Assembly: GCA_028687435.1 (NCBI GenBank)
Contig: JAQUAF010000008.1
Location: forward strand, 51,076-115,075
DNA from: Verrucomicrobiia bacterium
GTDB lineage: Bacteria; Verrucomicrobiota; Verrucomicrobiia; JABWAM01
Length of the DNA stretch: 64,000 bases
Reading direction: 5' to 3'
Below, piece after piece: positions 1 to 9,330 of the stretch. The notes beneath the pieces were generated by a model. That model was not told where the DNA came from, searched no databases, and worked only from the letters and a program-made list of their open reading frames with translations. Positions within the stretch are counted from its first letter, which is position 1. The number at the start of each line of letters is the position of its first letter. The translations under genes were made by a program, and so were the position numbers.

Positions 1-2006
1 AGCCAAGAACCCTGGAGCATTCCCTGAAATATTCCATTGGACTCCAGGCAACCCCCGTCAAACCGTTCCCGAAAGATTGGCATAAGAAACACATCGCCCA
101 TGTCGGCTATTATGGGATCGACACGCAAACGTGGAAAGGTTCGGGCGCCATCAGCCTGACCTATCCCGCTCAAGGCCATCTTGATCCCAGCCAGGGAACC
201 ATCGATTTTTGGGCCTCCCCGCAGTTCAATCCGGCGGACGAAATCAGCCTCCCGGCGCATTTGCCCGAAATGGAACTGACTCTTCGGCGGATTTTTCGCG
301 GGATCTATGCCCGGAAAATTCTCACTGTCTGGCTGGGCAAGGAGAAATTCGCCGGCCTTTACTGGTATGTTCCCAACAAATGCCTGCGGGTTTACCTCTG
401 CGATGGCGCGGCAAAATTCCCGGTTATCATCGAGGGCGCTGTCGATTGGAAAGAAGGCCAGTGGCATCATGTCGCCCTTTCCTATGGCAAACGGCTCGAA
501 TTGTACGCCGACAACCGGCTGATCGCATCCGCCAGTCATGCGGGACTGCTGCCCATCGAAGACTGGCGGGATGCCAGAATCGTTTTTGGCGGCAATGAGG
601 GGTGCGATTTCGCAATCAACGGAATCCGGATAGAAAAGCTGTCCCGCTCCAGCTTTGATTTGAGCCGGCCCCCACTTGCTGGATCTCAAACGTTGCTTTT
701 GGATCCCCTGAACAAGATTCAATCTCAAAACGGACGGACCACCACGCGCCCTTTAAAATGCCGCGGGGCAGGCGGACTTGTCACCGGAACTCCCAGTTTG
801 GTCCCCGGAAAATTTGACAAGAGTTTGATGCTTTGCGAAAACCGCCCCGCAGCCACAACCCTTGACCGGCTCAAGGAGTATGGACTCAACGTCATCGTAT
901 TTCACGAACACTGGTCGGATATCCAGGACTATGCGGATCCGACCAAGTTGCAACCGATCAAAAAGCTTGCGGCTGCCTGCCACCGGCGGGGCATGAAATT
1001 GATGGTCTACTTTGGAATGTCGATGTCCGATTTGGCGCCCGAATGGAAAGACAGATCTTATCGAAATTCCTGCCTGGTCAAACGCCCCGCTGAACCGATC
1101 AAAAATGCCGAGATTTGGCATCGTTATCCGGAACAAAAAAATTACCGGGTCTGTTATCAGAGCAAATGGCAGGATGTGTTCGTGGGCAACATCCGGAAGG
1201 TCATGACCCAATACGGAGTGGACGGCGTTTACTTGGATGGCACGATTATGCCACGGGAATGCAAAAATCATGCCCATGGTTGCGGATACCGGGACGCCAA
1301 GGGCGAATATCAACCGACGTATCCGATCTTTGCTGTCCGGAAAATGATGAAACGGATTTATAAAATTTGCGTTGAGGAACGCGGCGGAATGATCAGCGCC
1401 CATCAATCCACCTGCAATGTGACGCCCACGCTGGCCTATGCCACAAGCTACTGGGATGGAGAACAGTTCAACGTGCCCCTTAAAGGCGCCCCGCTAAAGA
1501 TTCTTCCGTTGGAAACATTCCAAGCGGAATTCATGGGACGCAATCACGGTCTCCCCGCCGAATTCCTGACCTATGCCCCGTTTATCTGGACTGTGGATGA
1601 AGCCCTCACCTTCACCCTGCTTCACGACGTTTTGATCCGCCCCATCAATGTCGGGCCCATGATGCGCACGCTGGCCGCGGTCTGGAAAGTCCAGGATGCC
1701 TTTGATCTCGACGAGGCAAAATGGATTCCCTATTGGTCAAAAGAGTCATGGGTTCGATGTTGCTCTTCAAATATCAAGGCAAGTTATTATGTCCATGAGC
1801 GAAAACACAAGCTTATGCTCGTGGTTGCCAACTTTAAAACTGAATCCACCAAGGCGGCACTCCAAATTCGCGCGAAAGGATTTTTATCAAGGGCATCCCA
1901 GGCGATTGATGCACTGACGGGGGAGCGGTTATTTTGGAATGGAACCACTTTAGTCTGTTCCTTGGGCAAGTTGTCGTCGCGCATCATCGCGCTGGGGTTG
2001 CGTTAA
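1..2006 (+). CDS. LamG-like plus glycoside-hydrolase-like protein, 5' partial
   Basis: The reading frame is open from base 3, so the true start lies upstream of the window; about 667 residues are visible. The first third looks like a concanavalin/LamG-type jelly roll: GQWHHVALSYG (nt about 456-488) followed by a strand pair ending in LYADNRLIASA is the usual LamG signature. The rest resembles a TIM-barrel glycosidase, with HRRGMKLMVYFG and YGVDGVYLDGT (nt about 1212-1245), where Asp in a VYLDG strand is often catalytic in GH-like clans, and a small beta domain at the C-terminus. I infer a secreted or surface glycan-binding hydrolase; the exact GH family cannot be named. It converges on the GH42-like gene with a hairpin between them. 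Confidence 0.7.
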   Translation, partial: PRTLEHSLKYSIGLQATPVKPFPKDWHKKHIAHVGYYGIDTQTWKGSGAISLTYPAQGHLDPSQGTIDFWASPQFNPADEISLPAHLPEMELTLRRIFRGIYARKILTVWLGKEKFAGLYWYVPNKCLRVYLCDGAAKFPVIIEGAVDWKEGQWHHVALSYGKRLELYADNRLIASASHAGLLPIEDWRDARIVFGGNEGCDFAINGIRIEKLSRSSFDLSRPPLAGSQTLLLDPLNKIQSQNGRTTTRPLKCRGAGGLVTGTPSLVPGKFDKSLMLCENRPAATTLDRLKEYGLNVIVFHEHWSDIQDYADPTKLQPIKKLAAACHRRGMKLMVYFGMSMSDLAPEWKDRSYRNSCLVKRPAEPIKNAEIWHRYPEQKNYRVCYQSKWQDVFVGNIRKVMTQYGVDGVYLDGTIMPRECKNHAHGCGYRDAKGEYQPTYPIFAVRKMMKRIYKICVEERGGMISAHQSTCNVTPTLAYATSYWDGEQFNVPLKGAPLKILPLETFQAEFMGRNHGLPAEFLTYAPFIWTVDEALTFTLLHDVLIRPINVGPMMRTLAAVWKVQDAFDLDEAKWIPYWSKESWVRCCSSNIKASYYVHERKHKLMLVVANFKTESTKAALQIRAKGFLSRASQAIDALTGERLFWNGTTLVCSLGKLSSRIIALGLR

Positions 2007-2120
2007 ACAATCTGCATCTTAACAACCTAAAAATAAAAATTTTCTTCACCCCGAAATTGGCGGGCCTTTTCCTCTTGGCTGTCCCGCCTTCGTCGAATAC
2101 TACGTCGGGGCAGGCCGGGC

Positions 2121-2166
2121 GGCCAGCCCTCCATCATGAAGATGGAGGAATCATGGAGGGTCGGCC
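2121..2166. repeat. Intergenic hairpin of the GCCCTCC/GGAGGGC type
   Basis: Arms GGCCAGCCCTCCAT and ATGGAGGGTCGGCC pair with one small bulge around an 18-nt loop. It sits between two convergent genes, so it may end transcription from both sides, although no T-run follows. Similar hairpins occur at 14441 and 15911. Confidence 0.55.
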
Positions 2167-2184
2167 TTCTGGACTTTTGGCGAA

Positions 2185-5100
2185 TTAAAATTTAAAATGG
2201 CCTCGAATAAAATTTCCCCAGCCAACATCAAATCCATCCAACTGCCATTTGCCCCGCGGATCATTCAACGCCATTGGAATATCAACCTCGCCTGCGCCGT
2301 TTTTCAAGATCACATTTCGCATGTAATAATCATATTCTCTTTTTCGTTCCTCCCCAGGACGCATCAGGTTAAGATTTATCACAGACAAGCCTGGACGGAC
2401 ACTTTCGGCGCCGAATTTGATCCGGGCAATGCCTTCGGCCACTTTTGCCTCCACGGATATTCGCGGTGCAGGCATCCGATGGACGGCATACATCAACACG
2501 CCATTATATGGCAAATTCGCTTTGATTTCAGCCCCTCTCCCGATATCTCTCATGGTTCGCATATCATAAATATATCCTCCCTTGCACAACTTGACCGTCA
2601 CAGGCGTCGCAATCTCATCCGGTTTTCGATTATAACGATGCACAATGGAATGCACGCGCATCTCCGGCGTGCCCCTGATGATCATGAGATAGTCGGAACC
2701 ATCATCCTTAAACCACAAAGATTCGCATCCATCCACTTGGGCGCCAGAATCCGCAAAAACGATTTCATGCCTCGGCGCGATGCCGATCCATCCCAACATC
2801 GGCTTCAATATTTTTCCATACTTCAATTCGGTATTATCCTCCAGCGCTTCCACGTAACCATCAAAGGCACAGTTCAAATAAATCCCGCATCCCTCTCCAT
2901 ACCGGTTCGCAATCAGTTGATTGTTTTTGGCGCCTTTGCCCTCTAATGTCTTGGAGACGTTTTGCGCTGGCAAGACCATGTTGATATCCGGAAAGTCCGA
3001 CGGCTTGCTGATTCCTTTTTCGCCGAGGCCAAAGACTTCGGCCAACAGGCTCTCGCCCTGCCAGGCGCAATGGTTATCCATCAACCCGGGCAAAGCATCC
3101 GCTATGACCACCCCCCCCTTTCTCACAAATGCCTTGATCTGTTCCGCTTCTTTCTTGGAAATCGCTATCGAATACGGCAACAATAAAACCTTGTATTTTC
3201 CGCCTTCCAATTCGCCCGCTTCAATCCCCTTGTAGGATATGAATTTATATTGCAGACCAATATCATCGAGGGCGTAGATCATGCCAAGCCGGTTATTGTC
3301 GTAAAAACTCCGAGGCAAGGCGCTGTTTCCGCCCATCGGCTCGAACGTTTCTGTCACCGGCCCCGCTGTTTTTGAGCACGTCGTAATATAAGCCGCCTGC
3401 TGGCTAGCCTGCGAGTAATGCACGGCGATCGGCGGAATATCTTTGTTCAACTTCACCAACAGCTTTCCGAGCCCATGCCGCAATTCCCATAAATGGTCCT
3501 TGTAATCAACGCCACAACGATTAAGCGTTCCGTCATAATTGCAAAATAATGTCCCATGCCAGAACGAGACGCCGCTCCCTCCATTAATAAGCTGCAGCCA
3601 TGTTTGCCAGCGGGCAGCCTTGCCATGTCTGCAATAGCCGTTCCATCCGGCGGTTGGAATCGAGGCAAACGATCGGATGAAGTCATGATGATTGATATGC
3701 GAGTAATTTTGCAAATAATCCCAATTAGGCGTCAATTTTGCATAATCCAATCCGCTGTACGCCGCTGCAGCTTGGGTGCCGGATGTCCCTATCTTTAATT
3801 CAGGATCTATCTCATGCGCCAAATTCCGCATCCAGCCGTACCAGTCGGCCGCCAGCGTATCTATATAACTCCGATGATCGGCCCAGGGCGCATAACCCAG
3901 TTTGCCGTCGCGCGCCAAAACCTCTTTTGTGGTCATGGGAATCACATCGATCCACTTCCCAAAATCCGTTCCCCATGTCTTGTTCAACTTTTCCAGGGAA
4001 ACATATTCCTTTTTCAGCCATTCCCTCATCTCGCAGATGGTCCGGTCTGCAAAACAAAAATCGTACGTTCGAAGCTCCCTCCTGTTAAAGCGCGCTTCGT
4101 CTCCAAGGCAATAACCCCAAAAATGATACGGCAGCCATTCTTTGATGGTCTGTTGAAAATCTTTTTTCAGTTCTTTTCTGTATGCCGGATCGGTAATCAC
4201 AGGTTTGCGGATCAGATATCGCTTGTCCAGGGTTTTTTCATACATCCGGCCGTCTTCCGCTGTGTTCTCAACGGTAGAGTTCAAGGAATAGTGCGAATCT
4301 CGGGGATAGACATGCATTCCTTTTTTAAGATATAACATAAACTCCGCGTCTCTGAATGCTTTGCGGTTGCTTCCGTCTCCAAAAGGACCAACAGCCGTCG
4401 CGCCCATTTTACGAAATGAATCTAATAATAGCGAGCGATGTGGATGATTTATCATGGAACTCAGACAACAAATAATAACTTCATAATCATCCCATTGCCG
4501 GTCAAACCATACGATGTAATCTTTTTTCTTCCGACTCAATATTTTATCCTCATTATGCAATGCCGCAGTCATAAAACAACCAGGGGCCAATTCTCTGATG
4601 GAAGGATGTTCGAATGCAATTTCCCCGCCAGTTACTTTTATAATTTGCCGATCAACCAAACGCCCATATCCGTCGTAAAAATCAAGATTCAGGCTCAGGC
4701 TGTCGGCGGACTGCGCCGCTTCTTCCGATAAACGAATGCATCCCTGCATCATTTTGCCGGTCTTCACATGGGGCGCAGGGCGCTGGCCTATCATGATATC
4801 CTCGATCTTCTCCGCCTTTTCTGGAACCGCAAATCGTGTCATTCCGGCCTTCACCCCATTTACGGAAAATGCCAGGTAGTCTCCCGGCGCCAACCCACCG
4901 AAAGTCGAACGGGTTATTCCCGCCTTTTCATGGACTCCCGCGACAGGCTTGACTCTCTCCCCCGTAAAATCATCAATAATCCCAATTTCCTCGGTGTTTT
5001 CAGCAACCAGGCTGCCATTATTCACTCCCATGGGAATAAACGGAAAATCCAGCTCCCGTTTGGCTGTCCATGCAATGGCGCGGCAGAGCGCGTAATAGGC

Positions 5101-5913
5101 CTGTTCACGTTGAACCATTGACGGAAACGGATCATTGTCAGGCAATAAATAATTGCTCGTTGGCCAACAAATTTGGACTGCTCTCCCCTCTCCCTGCCCA
5201 TCTTTGACTCCCACCATAAGACCGTTTTTTGCGACAACAATTGATCCAGAGCCACTAACTTTAGGCATTTGTGCCCGATCAAACCGCATGCCATCAAAAC
5301 CAACCGCAACATAGTGTTCATTATTGACCATATCGTCCGACACTTTGCCGAAAGGCGATGAATAAAATGGAAGAAATGACAGAGGGTCGGTATTTTTCGA
5401 AAGTTGACCCGCATAGACCAACCCGGTGCCACTCGCAAGGCGTGCCTTGATTTGGCTGATGATTGGATCCGGCATTTCCGAAAACACGCGATCCATATCC
5501 CCTTTGGCAATGACAATCACATCAAAATTATGACGCGACAGGCGTCCGCCAAGATCATTGAACGCCTTCTTGGAAGTCCATTTTCCTGGATACCGCATGT
5601 GTGCATAAGTTATCATCGAGACGACTTCAAAATCAAGCGGCATGCGCTGGGCAATCTCCACCACCGTCCGTTCGTCATGCGGCGCAATGACAAACAATGC
5701 TTTAACCGGTTTTTTAACGGCACAATACCACGGAATATGCGGAGTAACAATATTCGTTGATATATTGACTTCATATTCTTGATCTCGCGGGTAATCCGTC
5801 AATAAGCCGCCTCTCCGCAGCAGATTTGTTTCCGCACTCCGCAGATTTTGCGAATATAACGCAATGCCGACGCTCAGTAATCCTGCCAATGTTACGAACC
5901 TCATATACGCCAT
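2185..5913 (-). CDS. Secreted GH42-like beta-galactosidase-family protein, 1242 aa
   Basis: Residues 1-27 form a signal peptide (charged MAYMRF start, hydrophobic core, cleavage near SQNLRSA). An alpha/beta domain around residues 65-260 (ALFVIAPHDERTVVEIAQ onward) resembles a glutamine-amidotransferase fold. Around residue 600 GYCLGDEARFNRREL and the following KEYVSLEKLNKTWGTDF are typical of GH42-type barrels, with Glu in the position of an acid/base. A second amidotransferase-like trimerisation domain follows (YKVLLLPYSIAISKKEAEQIKAF, about residues 900-1000), then beta-rich C-terminal domains. It is far longer than a classical GH42 (about 700 aa). Predicted role: extracytoplasmic cleavage of a galactose-type or related glycan; substrate unknown. 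ATG at 5913 is used; ATG at 5904 is possible. Confidence 0.72.
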   Translation of the reverse strand: MAYMRFVTLAGLLSVGIALYSQNLRSAETNLLRRGGLLTDYPRDQEYEVNISTNIVTPHIPWYCAVKKPVKALFVIAPHDERTVVEIAQRMPLDFEVVSMITYAHMRYPGKWTSKKAFNDLGGRLSRHNFDVIVIAKGDMDRVFSEMPDPIISQIKARLASGTGLVYAGQLSKNTDPLSFLPFYSSPFGKVSDDMVNNEHYVAVGFDGMRFDRAQMPKVSGSGSIVVAKNGLMVGVKDGQGEGRAVQICWPTSNYLLPDNDPFPSMVQREQAYYALCRAIAWTAKRELDFPFIPMGVNNGSLVAENTEEIGIIDDFTGERVKPVAGVHEKAGITRSTFGGLAPGDYLAFSVNGVKAGMTRFAVPEKAEKIEDIMIGQRPAPHVKTGKMMQGCIRLSEEAAQSADSLSLNLDFYDGYGRLVDRQIIKVTGGEIAFEHPSIRELAPGCFMTAALHNEDKILSRKKKDYIVWFDRQWDDYEVIICCLSSMINHPHRSLLLDSFRKMGATAVGPFGDGSNRKAFRDAEFMLYLKKGMHVYPRDSHYSLNSTVENTAEDGRMYEKTLDKRYLIRKPVITDPAYRKELKKDFQQTIKEWLPYHFWGYCLGDEARFNRRELRTYDFCFADRTICEMREWLKKEYVSLEKLNKTWGTDFGKWIDVIPMTTKEVLARDGKLGYAPWADHRSYIDTLAADWYGWMRNLAHEIDPELKIGTSGTQAAAAYSGLDYAKLTPNWDYLQNYSHINHHDFIRSFASIPTAGWNGYCRHGKAARWQTWLQLINGGSGVSFWHGTLFCNYDGTLNRCGVDYKDHLWELRHGLGKLLVKLNKDIPPIAVHYSQASQQAAYITTCSKTAGPVTETFEPMGGNSALPRSFYDNNRLGMIYALDDIGLQYKFISYKGIEAGELEGGKYKVLLLPYSIAISKKEAEQIKAFVRKGGVVIADALPGLMDNHCAWQGESLLAEVFGLGEKGISKPSDFPDINMVLPAQNVSKTLEGKGAKNNQLIANRYGEGCGIYLNCAFDGYVEALEDNTELKYGKILKPMLGWIGIAPRHEIVFADSGAQVDGCESLWFKDDGSDYLMIIRGTPEMRVHSIVHRYNRKPDEIATPVTVKLCKGGYIYDMRTMRDIGRGAEIKANLPYNGVLMYAVHRMPAPRISVEAKVAEGIARIKFGAESVRPGLSVINLNLMRPGEERKREYDYYMRNVILKNGAGEVDIPMALNDPRGKWQLDGFDVGWGNFIRGHFKF

Positions 5914-5944
5914 CCAGACATATTTAAGTTATTTGAAAATCATG

Positions 5945-5953
5945 ATTATAGCA
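5945..5953 (-). promoter_or_regulatory. Extended -10 promoter element
   Basis: Read on the minus strand the sequence is TGCTATAAT, a perfect -10 hexamer with the extended TGn, 31 bp before the GH42-like start codon. No good -35 is seen at the normal distance, as is usual for extended -10 promoters. Confidence 0.5.
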
Positions 5954-5993
5954 AAAGTTATCGCAAAACTTCACAATTCTTTAAAATCAAACA

Positions 5994-6007
5994 TTGACGC
6001 CTGTCAA
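5994..6007. promoter_or_regulatory. Short inverted repeat, possible operator
   Basis: TTGAC-gcct-GTCAA is a perfect 5+5 bp inverted repeat about 45 bp upstream of the -10 of the GH42-like gene. Position and symmetry fit an activator or repressor site. No binding protein can be assigned. Confidence 0.3.
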
Positions 6008-6294
6008 CAGTTTTTTATTGGGCTTTTCAGTTGCTGCTTGGTTTTATTGAAACTCGCGGCAGGTTTTGCATGCCGCGCTGGCTGCCGAGCCATGGGCACA
6101 CAATCAAACGCATCAACGGCGCGGAAGATGCTAGCGGTGGTTTCCAAATCGATGGCGCCATGCTCCAGGTCCACGCAAAGCCAATCGAAGCCGGCGCCCG
6201 CCAGCACCTCGGCGCAGGCCGGGTGCCCGATTTGCAGCCAGCCGCCGACGGTCAGGCGCCGGTTGAGAAGGTTGACGCGAAGAGAATTTTTCAT
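6004..6294 (-). pseudogene. HpcH/HpaI-type aldolase, N-terminal remnant
   Basis: The first 72 codons from ATG 6294 match the N-terminus of class II 2-keto-3-deoxy sugar-acid aldolases: TVGGWLQIGHPACAEVLA, then GFDWLCVDLEHGAID, where the conserved DLEHG belongs to the active site, then CVPMARQP. After about 6079 the similarity stops and the frame closes at 6004, whereas the family is about 250 aa. The catalytic Arg and metal-binding Glu/Asp regions are missing, so the product cannot be active. It is divergent from the AraC gene at 6487, as a sugar-catabolic gene and its regulator would be. Confidence 0.7.
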
Positions 6295-6486
6295 CTGTCT
6301 TGACCCTAGCCGTTTTGTCCCCATGCCCCAAACGGCTTTCTGCTTACAAAATGGACAAAAATGACGCAAAACGGACATGGGGCCGGAGATGCGCAGCATG
6401 ATGCGGGTTTTTCCCTCCGTTATTTTCGCAAAAATGAAAATCCATCTCTTGGTTGCGCTTGATCGTTGCTTTGTTACACTGGCGTC

Positions 6487-7431
6487 ATGTCGGTTGGAAA
6501 AACATCGGGGGATTTGTTCCGGGTTTTGCGTTCGCCGGGAACGCTGGAGTCGGCAAACAGCCGTTTACTGGCGGCGCTGGAACAGTCGCCGGCGTTGGAA
6601 CTCGATGGTGTGACCGTCAGTTGGCGTCATCTACATCTTGGGCCGGGTGTTTATTCCAAAGGTTTTGAGGCGGTCATCCATCGGCATGACGAATTGCAGA
6701 TCGAGTATGCGGCGGACGGCAGGGTCTGTTTCATGGCCGGCGGCGACAAGAAAATGATTCTCCCGGGACAGGGCTGCATGATCATGCCCGGGGTTTATCA
6801 TCAATGGAGGGCTGTTGATTCGCTGCTAATGGCCGGGGTATTGATCAATGTAGGAGGACATGCGGGTTCGTCTTTTCTAGCGGCTTTGAGTAAAATGTCC
6901 AAAAAAGGGATGGCGGTTTTCAGGGAAAATGATCTGGTTGTCTGGATGGAACAGATTTTGGCCATGGCGGTGTCATCCGGACCGGACGCATGGCGGATCG
7001 AGATCATGGGAAGTCTGCTCCGGGCCTGGCTGGCGCGCTGTTTTGAGACGATTCTTGATCTGAAACCCTGGAGGTGTTCGGTGCCGTCCGCAAAACGCGA
7101 AATGAACCGCCGCCATGCTTTGTGTGACGCCGCAGTTGCATTTTTGCGCGCCAATTATGGTCATCCCTTGCGGGTGGCGGATGTGGCGGCGCAAGCGGGA
7201 GTCAGCCCTCGCCACCTCAACCGTTTGTTTTGCGAAAATCTCAAGGAAAGCGTGGCTGGCATCCTTTCGGAGATTCGTCTGCAAAAAGCGAAGGCCTTGA
7301 TGGCGGGCAATCCTTCCCTGTCCGTCAAGGAAATTGCTTATGCCACGGGCTTTTTAAGTCCAGGCCATTTCACCCAAAAATTCAAAAACCGCTTTGGTTT
7401 AGTCCCAGGCCGGGTAAACAGCCACACCTGA
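6487..7431 (+). CDS. AraC-family transcriptional regulator
   Basis: 314 aa from ATG 6487; an upstream ATG at 6466 would add seven residues, and neither has a clear Shine-Dalgarno. Residues about 40-110 resemble the cupin sensor of AraC proteins (ILPGQGCMIMPGVYHQW). The C-terminal 100 residues hold both helix-turn-helix motifs: LRVADVAAQAGVSPRHLNRL and SVKEIAYATGFLSPGHFTQ, followed by the family FGLVPGRV ending. It probably senses a sugar or sugar acid. Its likely original target, the divergent aldolase, is now a fragment, so it may be orphaned or may act on the GH42-like gene at 2185-5913. Confidence 0.88.
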   Translation: MSVGKTSGDLFRVLRSPGTLESANSRLLAALEQSPALELDGVTVSWRHLHLGPGVYSKGFEAVIHRHDELQIEYAADGRVCFMAGGDKKMILPGQGCMIMPGVYHQWRAVDSLLMAGVLINVGGHAGSSFLAALSKMSKKGMAVFRENDLVVWMEQILAMAVSSGPDAWRIEIMGSLLRAWLARCFETILDLKPWRCSVPSAKREMNRRHALCDAAVAFLRANYGHPLRVADVAAQAGVSPRHLNRLFCENLKESVAGILSEIRLQKAKALMAGNPSLSVKEIAYATGFLSPGHFTQKFKNRFGLVPGRVNSHT

Positions 7432-7458
7432 TTTTTTCTCTGTCATTCCCACAAAAGC

Positions 7459-7809
7459 GCATACGCGTCAACCTAAGACTTTTTGCCACGGAATCCCCAC
7501 GGACATCCCTCAGACCCTGATTCCCTTTGCCCTCCTTCCCGCAGCGATCCTTATCGCAAGAGGGCGTTTTATCTGCATGGCGCAGTCGGGCTGCGCCATG
7601 CAGATAAAACGCCCATCTGTCCATTGTCAGCCAGACGCAATGCTTGGGCAGGAGGGAGGAGGCACGCCACGAGCAGAGTCGAGTGGACTCGCCATGAGCG
7701 AAGTCGAATGACAGGGTCGGGGGATGTCCGTGGGGACTCCGTGGCCAATCCGCATGCTCTTGATTCTTTCCTGTGCTGGTTCATGGAAAAGTTAGGTTGA
7801 CGCGTATGC
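7459..7809. repeat. Nested inverted-repeat (MITE-like) element
   Basis: The ends are perfect 18-bp inverted repeats (GCATACGCGTCAACCTAA at 7459-7476, complement at 7792-7809). A second pair lies inside (7485-7509 and 7721-7745, 24 of 25 match), and a perfect 24-bp stem with a 5-nt loop is central (7562-7614). No protein is encoded. The three-level nesting fits a miniature non-autonomous element or one palindromic repeat inserted in another. This fills the gene-free stretch from 7432 to about 7920. Confidence 0.6.
7562..7614. repeat. Perfect 24-bp hairpin
   Basis: GGGCGTTTTATCTGCATGGC and the four bases after it pair completely with the complement beyond the loop TCGGG. The lack of a trailing T-run argues against a simple terminator. 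It forms the centre of the nested element at 7459-7809. Confidence 0.75.
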
Positions 7810-7920
7810 ACAAAAGCGGGAATCCGGAGCATGTCCTGATTCCGACAAGTTTGGCCGAAATTGGATAGAACAGTCTTTTGCCCATTGTCATGGCTGGGGC
7901 TAAAATGAGAAACAAGGAAT

Positions 7921-8031
7921 ATGACGACAATCGTTGACTTGAAAAATGTTGAGGCTTTTGCTTTTGCAAGAGCCTTGTTTGAAAAAGGGCCCTTTATTTT
8001 GGGCAACAGCGCGGATGAAATCATTAAATAA
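7921..8031 (+). CDS. Possible 36-aa small protein upstream of the UroD-like gene
   Basis: An ATG with AAGGA directly before it (spacing about 2 nt, short) opens a 36-codon frame starting MTTIVDLKNVEAF and ending SADEIIK, 15 bp before the UroD-like start. The composition is protein-like. It could be a translation-coupled leader, a small protein, or the tail of a decayed gene. No homology is recognised. Confidence 0.3.
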   Translation: MTTIVDLKNVEAFAFARALFEKGPFILGNSADEIIK

Positions 8032-8046
8032 TCCTGGGGCAAGATC

Positions 8047-9075
8047 ATGAATGCCATGACTTCTCGTGAACGCTTGCAGACGGCACTAAAAAAAGGGAAG
8101 CCGGACCGTGTGCCGCTTCTGGAGTTTATCGTGGATAGCAAGGTTGTCCATGCCGCCATGCCTGATTGCCATGATGCGGCGGATTTTATGGATAGAGCCG
8201 GATTTGACGGTGTTTGTTGTGGAGCTCAATTTGCGAAAACTCATGAGTTTCCAGATGGACGCTATATTGATGAATGGGGGGTGACTTATTTGGCAGGCCC
8301 AGAAGCGGTGGCTCATCCGCTGGAGGGTCCAATACGGACATTAGCAGAAGCAAAATCTTACACTCCTCCCGATCCGAAAGCTTCCCACCGTCTTAAGACA
8401 CTGGAGGAATTAGTTCATCGTTACAAGGGGCGCCGGGCAATCTGCTTCCACCACCGCGCGGCTTTTATGTGGTCTGCCTATCTGATGGGAATGGACAATA
8501 TTCTGGCAGATTTCCTGTTGGAACCAGAAAAGGTTGAAATTATCCTGGATAAGGTGTTGAACGCCAATATTGCACTTGTACGAAGAGCCATTCGGATGGG
8601 CGCGGAAATCGTCACACTTGGAGACGATTATGCCCATAATTTTGGCCCCATGATGAGCCCCAAAATTTTTGGCCATTTTCTTCTGCCGCGTCTTAAGAAA
8701 ATGATTGAATCGATTCACGAAGAAGGGGCGTTGTGCATCAAGCATTCGGATGGGAATATTTATCCCTTATTGGAGATGATCGTGTCGGCCGAGCCGGATG
8801 GTCTTAATCCAATTGAACCGGCAGCAGGCATGGACCTTAAAACAGTAAGACAAAAGGTTGGAAATCGGGTCTGCCTTGTGGGCAATATTGATTGTTCTCA
8901 CTTGCTTCCTTTTGGCGAGCAGAAACAGGTGAGGGATGCAGTTTTAAAAGCAATCAAGGATGCTGGCGGTGGCGGAGGGTTTGTTCTTAGCAGTTCAAAC
9001 AGCATTCACTCGGCATGCAGACCGGAAAATCTCATGACGATGGTTCGGGCGTGCCATGAATTTGGCGCATATTGA
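8047..9075 (+). CDS. UroD-like (MtaA/CmuA-type) protein
   Basis: 342 aa, the family length. The opening RERLQTALKKGKPDRVPLLE is the standard N-terminal motif of UROD-superfamily proteins. IKHSDGNIYPLLEMI (about residue 230) and GNIDCSHLLPFG (about 278) carry the His and Cys that, in methylcobamide:CoM methyltransferase-type members, are zinc ligands. No heme genes are nearby, so a corrinoid- or thiol-dependent methyl transfer role is likelier than uroporphyrinogen decarboxylation; the substrate is unknown. ATG 8047 or ATG 8056 could be the start; GGGGC upstream favours 8047. A second distant relative is at 55253. Confidence 0.8.
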   Translation: MNAMTSRERLQTALKKGKPDRVPLLEFIVDSKVVHAAMPDCHDAADFMDRAGFDGVCCGAQFAKTHEFPDGRYIDEWGVTYLAGPEAVAHPLEGPIRTLAEAKSYTPPDPKASHRLKTLEELVHRYKGRRAICFHHRAAFMWSAYLMGMDNILADFLLEPEKVEIILDKVLNANIALVRRAIRMGAEIVTLGDDYAHNFGPMMSPKIFGHFLLPRLKKMIESIHEEGALCIKHSDGNIYPLLEMIVSAEPDGLNPIEPAAGMDLKTVRQKVGNRVCLVGNIDCSHLLPFGEQKQVRDAVLKAIKDAGGGGGFVLSSSNSIHSACRPENLMTMVRACHEFGAY

Positions 9076-9111
9076 GCCTTTAAAGCATCATATTTTTGGC
9101 GGGAATTTCCG

Positions 9112-9330
9112 AGGCGGCGGCTGTGCCGTCAATTTCTCGGATGCAGCCCCATGGCCCAGGTGACCTCGCGCCGGATTCACCGCGCCGCCGGTATGATCAT
9201 CGTCACCGACCAGAAGATCGAGACAATTGCCGGGGCGGTTGGCTATCGCAACGCCTTCGCCTTTTCCAGCGCATTCAAACGACTGATGGGGCTTTCGCCC
9301 CAGGCTTACCGGAAGAAATTAAGCCCCTCT
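9112..9330 (+). pseudogene. AraC regulator, C-terminal remnant
   Basis: Only the end of an AraC DNA-binding domain is left: RQFLGCSPMAQVTSRRIHRA, then KIETIAGAVGYRNAFAFSSA and LMGLSPQAYRKK. The first helix-turn-helix and the sensor domain are absent, and the sequence just upstream belongs to the end of the UroD-like gene. A hairpin repeat abuts its 3' end at 9331. It looks like a truncated regulator. Confidence 0.72.

Noticed and set aside
209..598. Plus-strand frame of 129 codons inside the first gene
   Set aside because: It is a shadow of the frame 3 coding sequence, which has clear LamG motifs and continues across the whole region.
753..1406. 217-codon minus-strand frame within the GH-like gene
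   Set aside because: No family similarity and it lies antisense to a supported gene.
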